Shown in pieces: positions 7,688 to 16,638 of a stretch of DNA of 64,000 bases. The DNA lies in contig PHBW01000003.1 in assembly GCA_002840715.1 (NCBI GenBank), positions 62,001 through 126,000 of the forward strand. Reading direction: 5' to 3'. The notes below the pieces were generated by a model. The model was not told the origin of the DNA. It saw nothing but the letters and a program-made list of their open reading frames with translations, and did not search any database. The stretch comes from Chloroflexi bacterium HGW-Chloroflexi-4 (GTDB taxonomy: Bacteria; Chloroflexota; Anaerolineae; Anaerolineales; Anaerolineaceae). Made by a program: the position numbers and the translations under genes. Within the stretch, counting starts at the first letter, position 1. Every line of letters starts with the position of its first letter.

Positions 7688-10219
7688 ATGGATTCTGTTA
7701 TTTCACTTCGTAATGCACGCCTGCACAACCTTAAAAATGTCAATCTTGACATCCCTAAGAACAAACTGGTGGTCTTCACTGGCCTTTCTGGTTCAGGCAA
7801 ATCCACCCTGGCCTTTGATATCCTCAATAAAGAGGGGCAGCGCCAATATCTTGACTCGCTTGGTTTCGTCACTGACCAACTCACCAAACCCCCGGTCGAC
7901 AGTATCAAAGGGCTTTCTCCTTCGATCAGTATTGACCAACATCTCAACAACCATAGTCCACGTTCAACCGTCGGCACAGTCACCGAAGTCTTTACCTATC
8001 TGAGAGTGCTTTACGCCCGCCTGGGTCACCGCCCTTGCCCAAATTGCCGCCAGGATGTGCCGCCGCCTACTTTCGAATTCTCGGAAGATGAATGGATGGA
8101 TGAGAACAACGGGAGCACGGAAGGTAACTTTCCTTGTCCGCACTGCGGAACGCCCATCGCAGAAATGGGTATGGCCAACTTTTCGTTCAATAAACCGGCA
8201 GGCGCTTGTGAGCGCTGCACCGGGTTGGGTGTCGTGCGTCAGGTCTTGATTGAAAGGTATGTCCATCTTGAAAAGAGTCTGGCTGATAACGCCGTGGATG
8301 GATGGGAAAGTTTTCATATTAATTATTACCGGCAGATTCTTGAGAACGCCGGCAAATGGTTTGGATTCGAATTCGAGTTCGACAAGCCGCTCAAAGAGTA
8401 CACCGAAATACAACGCGATCTTTTATATTATGGCAGCGAGAGCCCGCAGTTTCGCAGTCACTTCCCCGGCAAAAAACCGCCCGCCACCAACAATCAAGGC
8501 CGGTTCGAGGGGGTGATTACCAACCTTTTGCGCCGGTATGACGAGCATGCCGAGAATGAGACCTACCGCGAGAAATTGGATCAATACTTCACCATTCAGA
8601 CTTGTCCTGATTGCGATGGCACACGCCTTAAGGCTGAGAGCCGCGTTGTCACGGTCTTAGGTAGAACCATTATTGAAATTGAAAAACTGCCGCTCAACGA
8701 GCTCGATGCCTGGCTGAAAGGCTTGCCGCCGCAGCTTTCCACTCAGGAAATGTTGATCGCCCGTCCGATCCTCGATGATCTGGATGCCCGCGTCGGACGC
8801 CTCTTGGAAGTTGGGGTTGGTTACCTGACGCTTGAGCGTGCCAGCCCATCTCTTTCTGCCGGCGAAGCCCAAAGACTTAAACTGGCTTCTCTGCTCGGTT
8901 CTGGCCTTACCGGTGTGCTTTATATTCTCGATGAACCGACCATCGGACTTCATCAGCGCGACACTAAGCGCCTTGTCAAGGTACTTTACCGCCTGCGTGA
9001 CCTGGGCAACACCATCCTGGTGGTGGAGCACGATCTTGAGTTGATCCGCGCTGCAGACTATATTGTGGATATTGGTCCGGGTGCCGGCAAAAACGGCGGA
9101 CGCATCATAGCCGTCGGCACACCTGATGAATTGATGCAGAACCCCGATTCCATCACCGGGGCATATCTCTCGGGGATAAAATCGGTGCCCGTACCTTCAA
9201 AACCGCGTCAGATGAACGGTAAAGCGCTCACCATCAGCGGTGCACGGCAGTTTAACCTTCAAAATATCTCGGTCAAACTACCGTTAGGCGCACTCGTGGC
9301 GGTGACCGGTGTTTCAGGTTCGGGCAAATCCTCTTTGATCTTCGATATTTTGGATCGGGCTGCCAGGCAGCGCATGAACCACTCACTTGAGACAGTGGGG
9401 GAGCACGACAGCATTGAAGGCTGGCAGTACATCGATAAGGTCATTACCATAGATCAGGATCATATCGGACGCATCCCCCGCTCGAATGCGGCGACCTATT
9501 CCGATACCTTCACGCCCATCCGCGAGGCGTTTGCGGCAACTGCTGAAGCCAAAGCCCGCGGATTCACCCCCCGCCATTTCTCTTTCAATGTTCCCGGCGG
9601 ACGGTGCGAACGTTGTGAAGGCACCGGCACTCTCACTGTGAAGATGCATTTTTTGCCCGATGTTGAAGTGCGATGTCCTGCCTGTCACGGCAAGCGTTTC
9701 AAGCGTGATACCCTTGCGGTGAAATATCACAGCAAAGATATCTCTGAAGTGCTTGATATGACCATTGCAGAAGCCCTTGAGCTTTTCAACGAACTTCCAG
9801 CGGCGCGTGCAAGGCTTGAAGTGATGAAGGAAGTTGGTTTGGGTTATCTGCAAATGGGGCAGCCTGCCACCACGCTTTCAGGCGGTGAAGCCCAGCGTGT
9901 CAAATTGGCCAAAGAGCTCGGACGTAAAGCCACCGGCAGCACCCTTTACCTATTGGATGAACCGACCACCGGCCTTCACCCTGCGGATACAGCTTTGCTG
10001 TTGGGTCTGTTGCAAAAACTGGTCGAAGCCGGCAACAGTGTGGTGGTCGTCGAGCACAATTTGGATCTCATCCGTGCCGCCGACTGGGTGATTGATCTCG
10101 GGCCCGAGGGCGGCATGGCCGGTGGTCAATTGTTGGCAGCAGGCACTCCCCAAGAGGTGGCGCAAGTAGCTGTATCTTATACCGGGCAGTATCTGAAACA
10201 AATGTCAAATCATTCGTAA
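7688..10219 (+). CDS. UvrA2-type ABC protein (UvrA paralogue)
   Basis: Tandem-ATPase protein of about 843 residues. It has Walker A motifs GLSGSGKST (about 32-40) and GVSGSGKSS (about 541-549), signatures LSAGEAQRLKLA and LSGGEAQRVKLA, and UvrA zinc-binding cysteine groups (CPNCRQD, CPHCGTP, CERCTGLG and CERCEGTGT, CPACHGKR). It is shorter than the usual 940-residue UvrA. That fits class-II UvrA2 proteins, which lack the UvrB-interaction region and are often tied to resistance to DNA-binding drugs (for example DrrC). I chose the ATG at 7688, with GGAGC before it and DSVISLRNA after it; a TTG at 7631 would add an unlikely tail through the inverted repeat. A drug-resistance role is inferred from the MerR regulator and exporter neighbours. 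Confidence 0.88.
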   Translation: MDSVISLRNARLHNLKNVNLDIPKNKLVVFTGLSGSGKSTLAFDILNKEGQRQYLDSLGFVTDQLTKPPVDSIKGLSPSISIDQHLNNHSPRSTVGTVTEVFTYLRVLYARLGHRPCPNCRQDVPPPTFEFSEDEWMDENNGSTEGNFPCPHCGTPIAEMGMANFSFNKPAGACERCTGLGVVRQVLIERYVHLEKSLADNAVDGWESFHINYYRQILENAGKWFGFEFEFDKPLKEYTEIQRDLLYYGSESPQFRSHFPGKKPPATNNQGRFEGVITNLLRRYDEHAENETYREKLDQYFTIQTCPDCDGTRLKAESRVVTVLGRTIIEIEKLPLNELDAWLKGLPPQLSTQEMLIARPILDDLDARVGRLLEVGVGYLTLERASPSLSAGEAQRLKLASLLGSGLTGVLYILDEPTIGLHQRDTKRLVKVLYRLRDLGNTILVVEHDLELIRAADYIVDIGPGAGKNGGRIIAVGTPDELMQNPDSITGAYLSGIKSVPVPSKPRQMNGKALTISGARQFNLQNISVKLPLGALVAVTGVSGSGKSSLIFDILDRAARQRMNHSLETVGEHDSIEGWQYIDKVITIDQDHIGRIPRSNAATYSDTFTPIREAFAATAEAKARGFTPRHFSFNVPGGRCERCEGTGTLTVKMHFLPDVEVRCPACHGKRFKRDTLAVKYHSKDISEVLDMTIAEALELFNELPAARARLEVMKEVGLGYLQMGQPATTLSGGEAQRVKLAKELGRKATGSTLYLLDEPTTGLHPADTALLLGLLQKLVEAGNSVVVVEHNLDLIRAADWVIDLGPEGGMAGGQLLAAGTPQEVAQVAVSYTGQYLKQMSNHS

Positions 10220-10241
10220 ATATTAAATAGGGAACACCATT

Positions 10242-11240
10242 ATGGATAACACAATCATTAAGGTCAAGGAATTGACCAAAACCTACCGTGTGCCAGTTCG
10301 GGCAGAAGGGCTGGGCGCTTCATTAAAAAGTTTGCTCAAGCCGACATACAGTGAAGTCACGGCCGTGCAATCCATCAGTTTTGAGATTGCACAGGGTGAA
10401 ATGGTCGGGCTGATCGGACCCAATGGCGCGGGCAAGACGACCACACTCAAGATGCTGGCCGGGTTACTTCATCCAACAAGCGGTCAGGTTAGTGTGGCCG
10501 GCTATGAACCCTGGCAGCGCCAGCCTGAATATCTTAAGCGAATCAGCATGGTGATGGGCAACAAGAGTCAAATGCTCTGGGATATTCCTCCTTTGGATTC
10601 ATTCAGGGTATTGGGCGAAATCTACTCGGTGCCAAAAAATGAATTTGAACGCAACCTTGAAGAACTGGTGCAGCTCCTTGAGATGAAAGACCTGCTCACC
10701 AAGCCGGTACGCAATCTCTCGCTCGGGGAGCGTATGAAGTGTGAGTTGACTGCCAGCCTGCTGCATAAACCTTCCGTTTTGTTTTTGGATGAGCCCACGC
10801 TTGGATTGGATGTCTCGATGCAGCTTCGCCTGCGCCGCTTTTTGGCAGACTACAACCGCAGCAGCGGCACCACCGTCATCCTCACCAGTCACTACATGGC
10901 GGATGTGATGGCTTTGTGTCCGCGGGTGATTCTCATCCATCACGGCAAATTGCTGCACGACGGCGAATTGGGCTCACTTGCCCGGCGTATGATGCCCTTC
11001 AAGATCTTACGCATTACGCTCGGGCAGGAATCAATACCTGAAAATGGCGTCCCCCAACTTCCAGATAGTGTTGAGGTGCTTGAGGCTGAATCCAATCTTC
11101 TCAACCTGCGTGTGCCTCGTGGCGATGCATCTGCCATTACCGCCAAGTTACTTGAAACCCTCAATGTCGTGGATTTGATCATTGAAGATCCTTCCATTGA
11201 GGCTGTCATCGACCAGGTGTATTCGGAAGGTGCACAATGA
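10242..11240 (+). CDS. ABC-2 exporter ATP-binding subunit
   Basis: ATPase of 332 residues with Walker A GPNGAGKTT (about 60-68), signature LSLGERMKCELTASLL, Walker B VLFLDEPTLGLD and the switch His in LTSHYMAD. The N-terminal SLKSLLKPTYSEVTAVQ is typical of the COG4586 group, which works with paired ABC-2 permeases of the DUF990 type. That is exactly what follows: its stop overlaps the next start (ATGA). The substrate cannot be read from the sequence; the MerR/UvrA2 neighbours hint at export of a drug or toxic compound. Confidence 0.9.
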   Translation: MDNTIIKVKELTKTYRVPVRAEGLGASLKSLLKPTYSEVTAVQSISFEIAQGEMVGLIGPNGAGKTTTLKMLAGLLHPTSGQVSVAGYEPWQRQPEYLKRISMVMGNKSQMLWDIPPLDSFRVLGEIYSVPKNEFERNLEELVQLLEMKDLLTKPVRNLSLGERMKCELTASLLHKPSVLFLDEPTLGLDVSMQLRLRRFLADYNRSSGTTVILTSHYMADVMALCPRVILIHHGKLLHDGELGSLARRMMPFKILRITLGQESIPENGVPQLPDSVEVLEAESNLLNLRVPRGDASAITAKLLETLNVVDLIIEDPSIEAVIDQVYSEGAQ

Positions 11241-12046
11241 GACGCGAAACATTCGTTTCTTCTCGCGGCGGATGGGCGTTGATCCGCTCCACCTGGCTGT
11301 CGTGGATGCAGTATCGTAGTTTCTTCTTCATCCTGGCTTTTGGCTGGATGATCCCTCCTTTGATTTACCTGCTGGTCTGGTCCACCGCGGCAGGGGAGGG
11401 CAGCATTTCAGGCATGACCCGCGGCGCTTTTGTAGCGTATTACCTGATCTTGATTCTGGTCAACCAGATCACTTATGCCCAGACCAACTGGACAGTGGGC
11501 GACCTGATCCGCTACGGACAGATTAACAAGGTGCTGCTGCGGCCGATACCCCCTTTATATGATGCGCTATCTTCAGAGATTGCCGGCAAAGTGGTCTATC
11601 TGGTTTTTGTGGTGCCTATTCTGGTGATTTTGGCTTTTGTGCTTAAACCTGAGTTGGATTTAACCCTGATCAACGGCTTGTCATTTCTGCCGGCTTTGAT
11701 TTTCGCCTGGGCGCTGCGTTTCTTCTGGGGCTATTGGCTGGCGCTGCTGGCATTTTGGGCTACCCGTGCGGATGCCCTGCTGGCGTTGCAAGATTCATTG
11801 GTGTTTTTGCTGGCTGGGCAGGTGGCACCGGTGGCGCTTCTGCCGGGTGCTTTGAAAACGTTGGCGGTCATCCTTCCGTTTCGTTACATGGTGGCCTTTC
11901 CGGTGGAGGTGATCACCGGCCAGCTCACCCGGTCCGAGATGCTGACCGGTTTTGCCATCCAATGCGCGTGGATGATTGCGGCAGTGATTCTGTATGCCCT
12001 GCTCTGGCGTTTCGGTTTAAAACGCTACAGCGCTGTGGGAGGTTAG
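11237..12046 (+). CDS. ABC-2 type permease subunit (COG4587-like)
   Basis: Integral membrane protein of 269 residues with about six hydrophobic segments (for example FFFILAFGWMIPPLIYLLVW, VVYLVFVVPILVILAFVL and MIAAVILYALLWRFGL). The pattern RGAFVAYYLILILVNQITY followed by a hydrophilic loop, and the C-terminal LKRYSAVGG, match the first permease of COG4586/4587/3694 exporters. The start codon overlaps the ATPase stop, so translation is coupled. It would form a heterodimeric channel with the next gene. Confidence 0.85.
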   Translation: MRRETFVSSRGGWALIRSTWLSWMQYRSFFFILAFGWMIPPLIYLLVWSTAAGEGSISGMTRGAFVAYYLILILVNQITYAQTNWTVGDLIRYGQINKVLLRPIPPLYDALSSEIAGKVVYLVFVVPILVILAFVLKPELDLTLINGLSFLPALIFAWALRFFWGYWLALLAFWATRADALLALQDSLVFLLAGQVAPVALLPGALKTLAVILPFRYMVAFPVEVITGQLTRSEMLTGFAIQCAWMIAAVILYALLWRFGLKRYSAVGG

Positions 12047-12047
12047 C

Positions 12048-12839
12048 ATGAAACCCTTTCGATTAATTGGCAGTTTTATGCGCGCCTCCTTTCAGGAGGA
12101 AGCCGCTTACCGCACCAACTTCTTAATCAGTTTGTTTACCTCGCTGCTTAATCTGGTGACGGCCGTGCTTGGCATTTTGGTGCTTTACGGACAGATCGAT
12201 TCACTGCATGGATGGACGCTTGCCAGCACGCTGGCGCTACTGGGTGTGTTTCTGGTCGTGAGCGCCGTGCGCGGATTGTTTATCAGTCCCAGTTTTGATT
12301 CGCTTTCAGGCATGGATGGTGAGATCTGGTCGGGTGCCTTTGACTTCACGGTGCTGCGCCCGGTGAACACCCAGTTCTTTGCCAGTTTTCGCAAATGGCG
12401 GCTTTTTGCACTGTTTGACCTGCTTTTGGGGATCGGAGTGCTGACCGCAGGCGTGATTCAGTTGGGCGTGACGCTTTCGATATGGAAGATCTTGTTCTTT
12501 TTGGCGATGCTGGTGGTGGGCATGACCATCCTTTACGCAATACTCTTGATCTTTGCCGCCCTGATCTTCTGGAGCCCAGGGGTGTTGTTCACCTGGGTGT
12601 TTGACGGCCTCTTTCAAATGGCGCGCTACCCCACCAATATTTATCCCGGCTGGCTGCGCATGGTGCTCACCTGGATCGTACCGGTGGGTGTCATCACGAC
12701 CTTTCCAGCCCGCGCGCTGACCGATTCGATCACTCCGGTGGAGTTGATAGTCAGCCTGCTGCTGGCGGTTGTGCTGCTTGCTGCAGCCTCCATCCTCTTC
12801 AGGGTGGGCTTGCGCAAGTACGCCAGTGCGTCGAGTTGA
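12048..12839 (+). CDS. ABC-2 type permease subunit (COG3694-like)
   Basis: Second membrane subunit, 263 residues, about six transmembrane segments. Features of the family include FQEEAAYRTNFLISLF near the N-terminus, the loop GEIWSGAFDFTVLRPVNTQFF, and the ending LFRVGLRKYASASS, which parallels the end of the preceding permease. It begins one base after the previous stop, with GGGAGG as ribosome site. It is the last gene of the regulator, UvrA2 and exporter group; an imperfect hairpin at 12897-12929 follows. Confidence 0.85.
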   Translation: MKPFRLIGSFMRASFQEEAAYRTNFLISLFTSLLNLVTAVLGILVLYGQIDSLHGWTLASTLALLGVFLVVSAVRGLFISPSFDSLSGMDGEIWSGAFDFTVLRPVNTQFFASFRKWRLFALFDLLLGIGVLTAGVIQLGVTLSIWKILFFLAMLVVGMTILYAILLIFAALIFWSPGVLFTWVFDGLFQMARYPTNIYPGWLRMVLTWIVPVGVITTFPARALTDSITPVELIVSLLLAVVLLAAASILFRVGLRKYASASS

Positions 12840-12896
12840 AGATCCTTATTAACAACGAAATACACAAAACATAAAATCAAGAAACCTAATAAATTT

Positions 12897-12929
12897 CCGT
12901 TAGGGGCACTTGCCGAACGCCCCAAACGG
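12897..12929 (+). terminator. Imperfect hairpin after the ABC-2 exporter operon
   Basis: Stem CCGTTAGGGGC (12897-12907) against GCCCCAAACGG (12919-12929) with one A-A mismatch and an 11-nt loop. The downstream TATTTATC is only weakly T-rich, so termination is plausible but not certain. Confidence 0.45.
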
Positions 12930-13073
12930 TATTTATCTGGAAAATTGTGGAGAAAGAAAATTACATAATAAAGGATACTTTGAGGTCTTGGCGATTTCCC
13001 TGGTGCTCCCAGGCACTTGCTGCCAGTGCAAATGTGCTGCCAGGGCAAGTGTGTGAGAGAGAAATATTGCCTA

Positions 13074-13123
13074 TTGACAATCATTTATGAAATCCCTATA
13101 ATAATTGAAACGGTTCAATTATT
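13074..13123 (+). promoter_or_regulatory. Consensus promoter with overlapping LacI-type operator
   Basis: The -35 box TTGACA (13074-13079) and -10 box TATAAT (13097-13102) are both perfect consensus with a 17-bp spacer. An inverted repeat with 10-bp perfect arms (AATAATTGAA at 13100-13109, TTCAATTATT at 13114-13123, core ACGG) starts inside the -10 box and ends at the base before the regulator's ATG. It would block initiation when bound, so negative autoregulation is likely. Its core TTGAAACGGTTCAA matches the site at 14172-14185 in 13 of 14 positions. Transcription would start near 13108-13110, giving a leader of about 15 nt without a Shine-Dalgarno sequence. Confidence 0.85.
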
Positions 13124-14155
13124 ATGACAACTATTCGTGACATCGCCACTGCTGCCGGCGTCTCAATCGGGACGGTCTCCAATTATTTAAACGATCCTCA
13201 ATTGGTGGCCGATGAAACCCGTGAGAAGATCCATTCCAAAATTATTGAGCTTGATTTTCACCCTAGTGCAGCCGCGCGTAGTTTAAAAACCCGGCAAACC
13301 CGGCGCATTGGTTTGGTCCCTATCATTTCGCCTGAAGATTACCGCAGCACGGATCCGGGTGACAATGCTTTTCTTGAATTGTTGGCAGGCTTGAACTATA
13401 TAGCGGCGGAAAACAGCTATTCCATACTAATCACGGCTGCTCCAAATTACGCCCAGGAATTGAAAACTTATGAACGCCTGATTGGTGAGGGACAAGTGGA
13501 TGGCCTGGTGTTGATGGGCATCCGCTCACAGGATGAGAGAATTGAGTTTCTCTCGCAGAAGAAAATCCCGTTTGTGGCTTACGGCCGTTCTGATATCACT
13601 TGTGATTATCCGTACGTGGATGTGGACGGTGCTTCAGGAATGGAAATGGCCATTCGTTACTTAACCGGCCTGGGTCACAAAAAAATTGCGTACATCACCC
13701 CGCTCAACGGGCTGATGTGCACCACTCAGCGTTGGGAAGGTTACATCAAGGGTATGGCAGAAAGCGGATTGCCGATCAACAAGGATTATGTGGTTGAGGG
13801 CGATTTCAATCAACGGGCGGGGCAAATGTCTGCCCACTTGCTGCTGGATCTGCCCGAACCTCCCACTGCCATTATCACAGCCAACGATATCTGTGCTTTC
13901 GGCGCCATGCGCGCCGTTCAAACCCGCGGACTTCAGGTTGGCAAAGATGTATCAATTATCGGGTTTGACGATATCAGCCTGGCAGATCATTGGCAGCCTT
14001 CTTTGACCACCATTGCCCAGCCATTTAGAAAGATCGGTTTCGCTCTCATGCAGTCTCTGTTTTCGGTCATTTCGGGTGAAAAGGTGCTTCCCCAAATCAT
14101 GGTGGAGCCGCGACTTGTGATCAGGCAATCCACTGGTGAATACTCACCGGTATAA
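13124..14155 (+). CDS. LacI-family repressor of the alpha-glucan locus
   Basis: Regulator of 343 residues. The N-terminal helix-turn-helix and hinge are canonical: TIRDIATAAGVSIGTVSNYLNDP, then FHPSAAARSLKTRQTRRIGLV. The rest is a periplasmic-binding-protein-like ligand domain (PTAIITANDICAFGAMRAVQ, ISIIGFDDISLADHWQPSLTT). Matching operators lie over its own promoter and upstream of the sugar-binding protein gene at 14312, so it probably represses itself and the transport/hydrolase operon until an oligosaccharide binds. Which sugar acts as inducer is inferred from the GH66 and GH15 genes: isomaltooligosaccharides. The ATG touches the operator and has no visible ribosome-binding site. Confidence 0.93.
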   Translation: MTTIRDIATAAGVSIGTVSNYLNDPQLVADETREKIHSKIIELDFHPSAAARSLKTRQTRRIGLVPIISPEDYRSTDPGDNAFLELLAGLNYIAAENSYSILITAAPNYAQELKTYERLIGEGQVDGLVLMGIRSQDERIEFLSQKKIPFVAYGRSDITCDYPYVDVDGASGMEMAIRYLTGLGHKKIAYITPLNGLMCTTQRWEGYIKGMAESGLPINKDYVVEGDFNQRAGQMSAHLLLDLPEPPTAIITANDICAFGAMRAVQTRGLQVGKDVSIIGFDDISLADHWQPSLTTIAQPFRKIGFALMQSLFSVISGEKVLPQIMVEPRLVIRQSTGEYSPV

Positions 14156-14171
14156 AAATTTTAACCACTGA

Positions 14172-14185
14172 TTGAAACGTTTCAA
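14172..14185. promoter_or_regulatory. LacI-type operator upstream of the sugar ABC operon
   Basis: Perfect 14-bp palindrome TTGAAACGTTTCAA, 127 bp before the binding-protein start and nearly identical to the site in the regulator's own promoter. I could not assign convincing -35 and -10 boxes here. Confidence 0.8.
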
Positions 14186-14311
14186 ATCAATTGTGCCAGT
14201 TTAAGCAAAATAATGGAGGAACGCAAAAACATAAAAAAGAGTTAATGTTCAAAAGTTGGTAAGTTCATCAAAAAAGGTTAATAATTAATAGACACAAAAG
14301 GAGAAGAAAAG

Positions 14312-15616
14312 ATGAAAGGTCGTTTGTCACTGGTTTTCCTGTCTGTTTTGATCATTATGAGTTTGATTTTGGGCGCTTGCGCTGCCCCTGCAGCCACAGA
14401 AGCACCTGCTGCAACCGAAGCACCTGCTGCCACTGAAGCCGCCACAGAAGCGCCTGCAGCCGAACCGGTTACCATCAAATATTGGCACACCATGAGCGAT
14501 CCTGAAACTGCCAAGTTGGATGAGGTCATTGCTGCTTTTGAAGCCGCCAACCCCGGCATCACCGTGGAGCCAAGCCGCTACGCATGGGGTGATTTCAAAA
14601 CTGCGTTGTTAACCTCCATCGCCGGTGGGGATGTTCCTGACACCGCTCGTATGGATATCGCCTGGGTTTCTGAATTCGCCAGCCAGGGTGCCCTTATGCA
14701 GTTGGATGGTGCCATGCCCGATTTCGACGCTATCGCCGCTTCGGTCTTCCCCGGCCCCCTCTCCACCAATAAATGGGACGGTCATTACTATGGTCTGCCC
14801 CAGAACACCAATACCCAGGTCTTGGTCTACAATAAGGCATCCTTTGAAGCCGCCGGTATTGCCAATCCGCCTGCCACCATCGAAGATTTTGTAGCTGATG
14901 CCTGTGCATTAACCGACGCCGCATCCGGAACTTACGGCTATGCTCAGGGCGGTACCTATTTCTGGGCACCCGCTCCCCTCTTCTATGCCATGGGCGGCAA
15001 GATCGTGGATGAAGGTATTACCACCGCAACCGGTTATGTTAACAGCGCCGAGAGTGTTGCCGCTTTCAGCATGATGAAAGACCTCTACGACAAGGGCTGC
15101 ATGTCTCCCAATCTTTTGGGCGGCGGCATTGCCACGGACGCAGGCCAGGGTACCGGCATCTATGCCATGATCATTGACGGCCCCTGGATGGTGGATATCT
15201 ACAAAGCCAACTACCCCGAACTTGATTACGCTTTTGCCCCGATCCCGGCCGGCGCCAACGGCACCAGTTCTGTGGTGGGTGGCGAAGATGTGGTCATCCT
15301 TGATGGTTCAGCCAATAAAGAAGCTGCAGCCAAATGGGTCGCTTACCTGATGAGTGTGGATGCACAAAAAGCACTTGCCCAGGTGGGTGTGGTTCCAACC
15401 ATTGCCAGCCTCGCCGGCGAAGCTGACATGCCCGCTTATTTTGCCGTCTTCATGGAACAGTTGAAGACTGCCCAGGCCCGTGTTCCAAGCCCCAAATGGA
15501 GCGATATGGACACTGCCATCAACAACGCCTATCAACGCATTTTGAACGGTGATCAGACTGCACAAGAAGCCCTTGATCAGGCTGCCACCGAAATTGACGC
15601 TCTCCTTGCTCAATAG
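14312..15616 (+). CDS. Sugar ABC transporter substrate-binding lipoprotein
   Basis: Extracytoplasmic solute receptor of 434 residues. The signal peptide ends in the lipobox ILGAC (Cys22), followed by an Ala-Thr-Glu-Ala-Pro repeat linker to about residue 50 that tethers the domain to the membrane. The mature part is a family-1 (MalE-like) binding protein: VTIKYWHTMSDPE, FEAANPGITVE, DVPDTARMDIAWVSEFASQG and GIYAMIIDGPWMVDIY. It is followed by two MalF/MalG-type permeases and two cytoplasmic glucosidases, and preceded by a LacI-type operator, so an alpha-glucan oligosaccharide is the likely ligand. No ATPase gene is in the locus; a shared MsiK-type ATPase elsewhere is likely. Confidence 0.92.
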   Translation: MKGRLSLVFLSVLIIMSLILGACAAPAATEAPAATEAPAATEAATEAPAAEPVTIKYWHTMSDPETAKLDEVIAAFEAANPGITVEPSRYAWGDFKTALLTSIAGGDVPDTARMDIAWVSEFASQGALMQLDGAMPDFDAIAASVFPGPLSTNKWDGHYYGLPQNTNTQVLVYNKASFEAAGIANPPATIEDFVADACALTDAASGTYGYAQGGTYFWAPAPLFYAMGGKIVDEGITTATGYVNSAESVAAFSMMKDLYDKGCMSPNLLGGGIATDAGQGTGIYAMIIDGPWMVDIYKANYPELDYAFAPIPAGANGTSSVVGGEDVVILDGSANKEAAAKWVAYLMSVDAQKALAQVGVVPTIASLAGEADMPAYFAVFMEQLKTAQARVPSPKWSDMDTAINNAYQRILNGDQTAQEALDQAATEIDALLAQ

Positions 15617-15633
15617 TACGGTTGCATAACATC

Positions 15634-15671
15634 GGAGCGGCCGGTGGTCCCTACTCCCCACCGGCTGCTCC
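15634..15671 (+). other. Strong intercistronic hairpin between binding protein and permease genes
   Basis: Left arm 15634-15647 (GGAGCGGCCGGTGG) pairs with 15658-15671 (CCACCGGCTGCTCC) with a single G-U pair and a 10-nt loop. There is no T-run. The position, right after the binding-protein stop, recalls the stabilising hairpin in malE-malF type operons that keeps the 5' part of the message abundant. Confidence 0.75.
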
Positions 15672-15743
15672 ACCACAGACCCTTTTTATACTGTAAACTG
15701 GAAAAGGCCACGTTGGTTGGTATACCACTCATTGGATGTTATT

Positions 15744-16637
15744 ATGCGAAATAGTAAAGCCAGAAACCAAATCATCCCTGCCGTTATTTTTCTTTTACCC
15801 GGTTTTGTCTTGTTGGGTGTCTTCTTTATTGGGCCTCTGCTTTACTCGTTTCGTATCAGTTTTTTTGACTGGAATTTTGCCCATCCTGACCGTTCAGTTT
15901 TTGTGGGCTTCACCAATTACCTCACGCAACTCAAGAGTCAAATCTTCCATCGGGCGGTGCTTAACACTGCAGTTTATACGGTGATCACCGTTGCCATCAA
16001 AATGACCCTGGGGTTTGCCATTGCAGTAATACTCAATCAGTCCCTGCGCGGACGCACTTTCTTCCGTGTGGCATATTATCTGCCGGTGATCACCAGTTGG
16101 GTCATCGTCTCATTGCTGTTTACCTATATGTTCAGCGGCATGGGCGGTTTGGTCAATTATTTTCTCAAAGATGTACTGCACGCCATCAGTAAAAATATCA
16201 TGTGGCTGGCGGATGACATTCTCGCGTTGGTGCCCGTGGTGCTGGTGGATATTTGGAAAGGCGTTGGCTGGGCAACCGTTATCTTTTTGGCTGGTCTGCA
16301 GGGCATTCCTTCTGAACTGCTTGAAGCCGCCCAGGTGGATGGCGCCAACCGCTGGCAGCGCCTGATGAAAATTATGCTGCCCATGATGCGCGGCACGCTA
16401 GTTTTTCTGCTGGTGGTGCTTGTGCTCGGTGGACTCAATGCCTATGTGCCCTTCCAGTTGATCACCCGCGGTGCACCGCAAGATTTGACCCATTCCATCC
16501 TCACGCTCATGTATCGCGCAACATTCTCGCGCATGGATTTTGGTAATGGGGCGGCCATTAGTTATTTGTTGACTATCTTCGTGTTTGTGCTTAGCCTGGT
16601 GCAGTTAAAACTGCTGCGTAAACCGGCGGGAGAGTAA
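15744..16637 (+). CDS. Sugar ABC transporter permease, MalF/UgpA type
   Basis: Inner-membrane permease of about 297 residues with six predicted segments (AVIFLLPGFVLLGVFFIGPLLYSF at the start). The cytoplasmic EAA loop that contacts the ATPase is clear: ELLEAAQVDGANRWQRLMKIMLPMM. I use the ATG at 15744 (RNSKARNQ); a TTG at 15717 would add nine residues without support. It pairs with the MalG-type permease whose start is one base beyond this stop. It should import the oligosaccharide delivered by the lipoprotein encoded upstream. Confidence 0.92.
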   Translation: MRNSKARNQIIPAVIFLLPGFVLLGVFFIGPLLYSFRISFFDWNFAHPDRSVFVGFTNYLTQLKSQIFHRAVLNTAVYTVITVAIKMTLGFAIAVILNQSLRGRTFFRVAYYLPVITSWVIVSLLFTYMFSGMGGLVNYFLKDVLHAISKNIMWLADDILALVPVVLVDIWKGVGWATVIFLAGLQGIPSELLEAAQVDGANRWQRLMKIMLPMMRGTLVFLLVVLVLGGLNAYVPFQLITRGAPQDLTHSILTLMYRATFSRMDFGNGAAISYLLTIFVFVLSLVQLKLLRKPAGE

Positions 16638-16638
16638 G

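Noticed and set aside
13014..13051. Dyad CACTTGC/GCAAGTG with two direct GCTGCCAG copies, upstream of the lacI-family promoter
   Set aside because: It could be an activator site, but nothing in the sequence links it to a regulator, and the region also follows the exporter operon; not strong enough for a feature.
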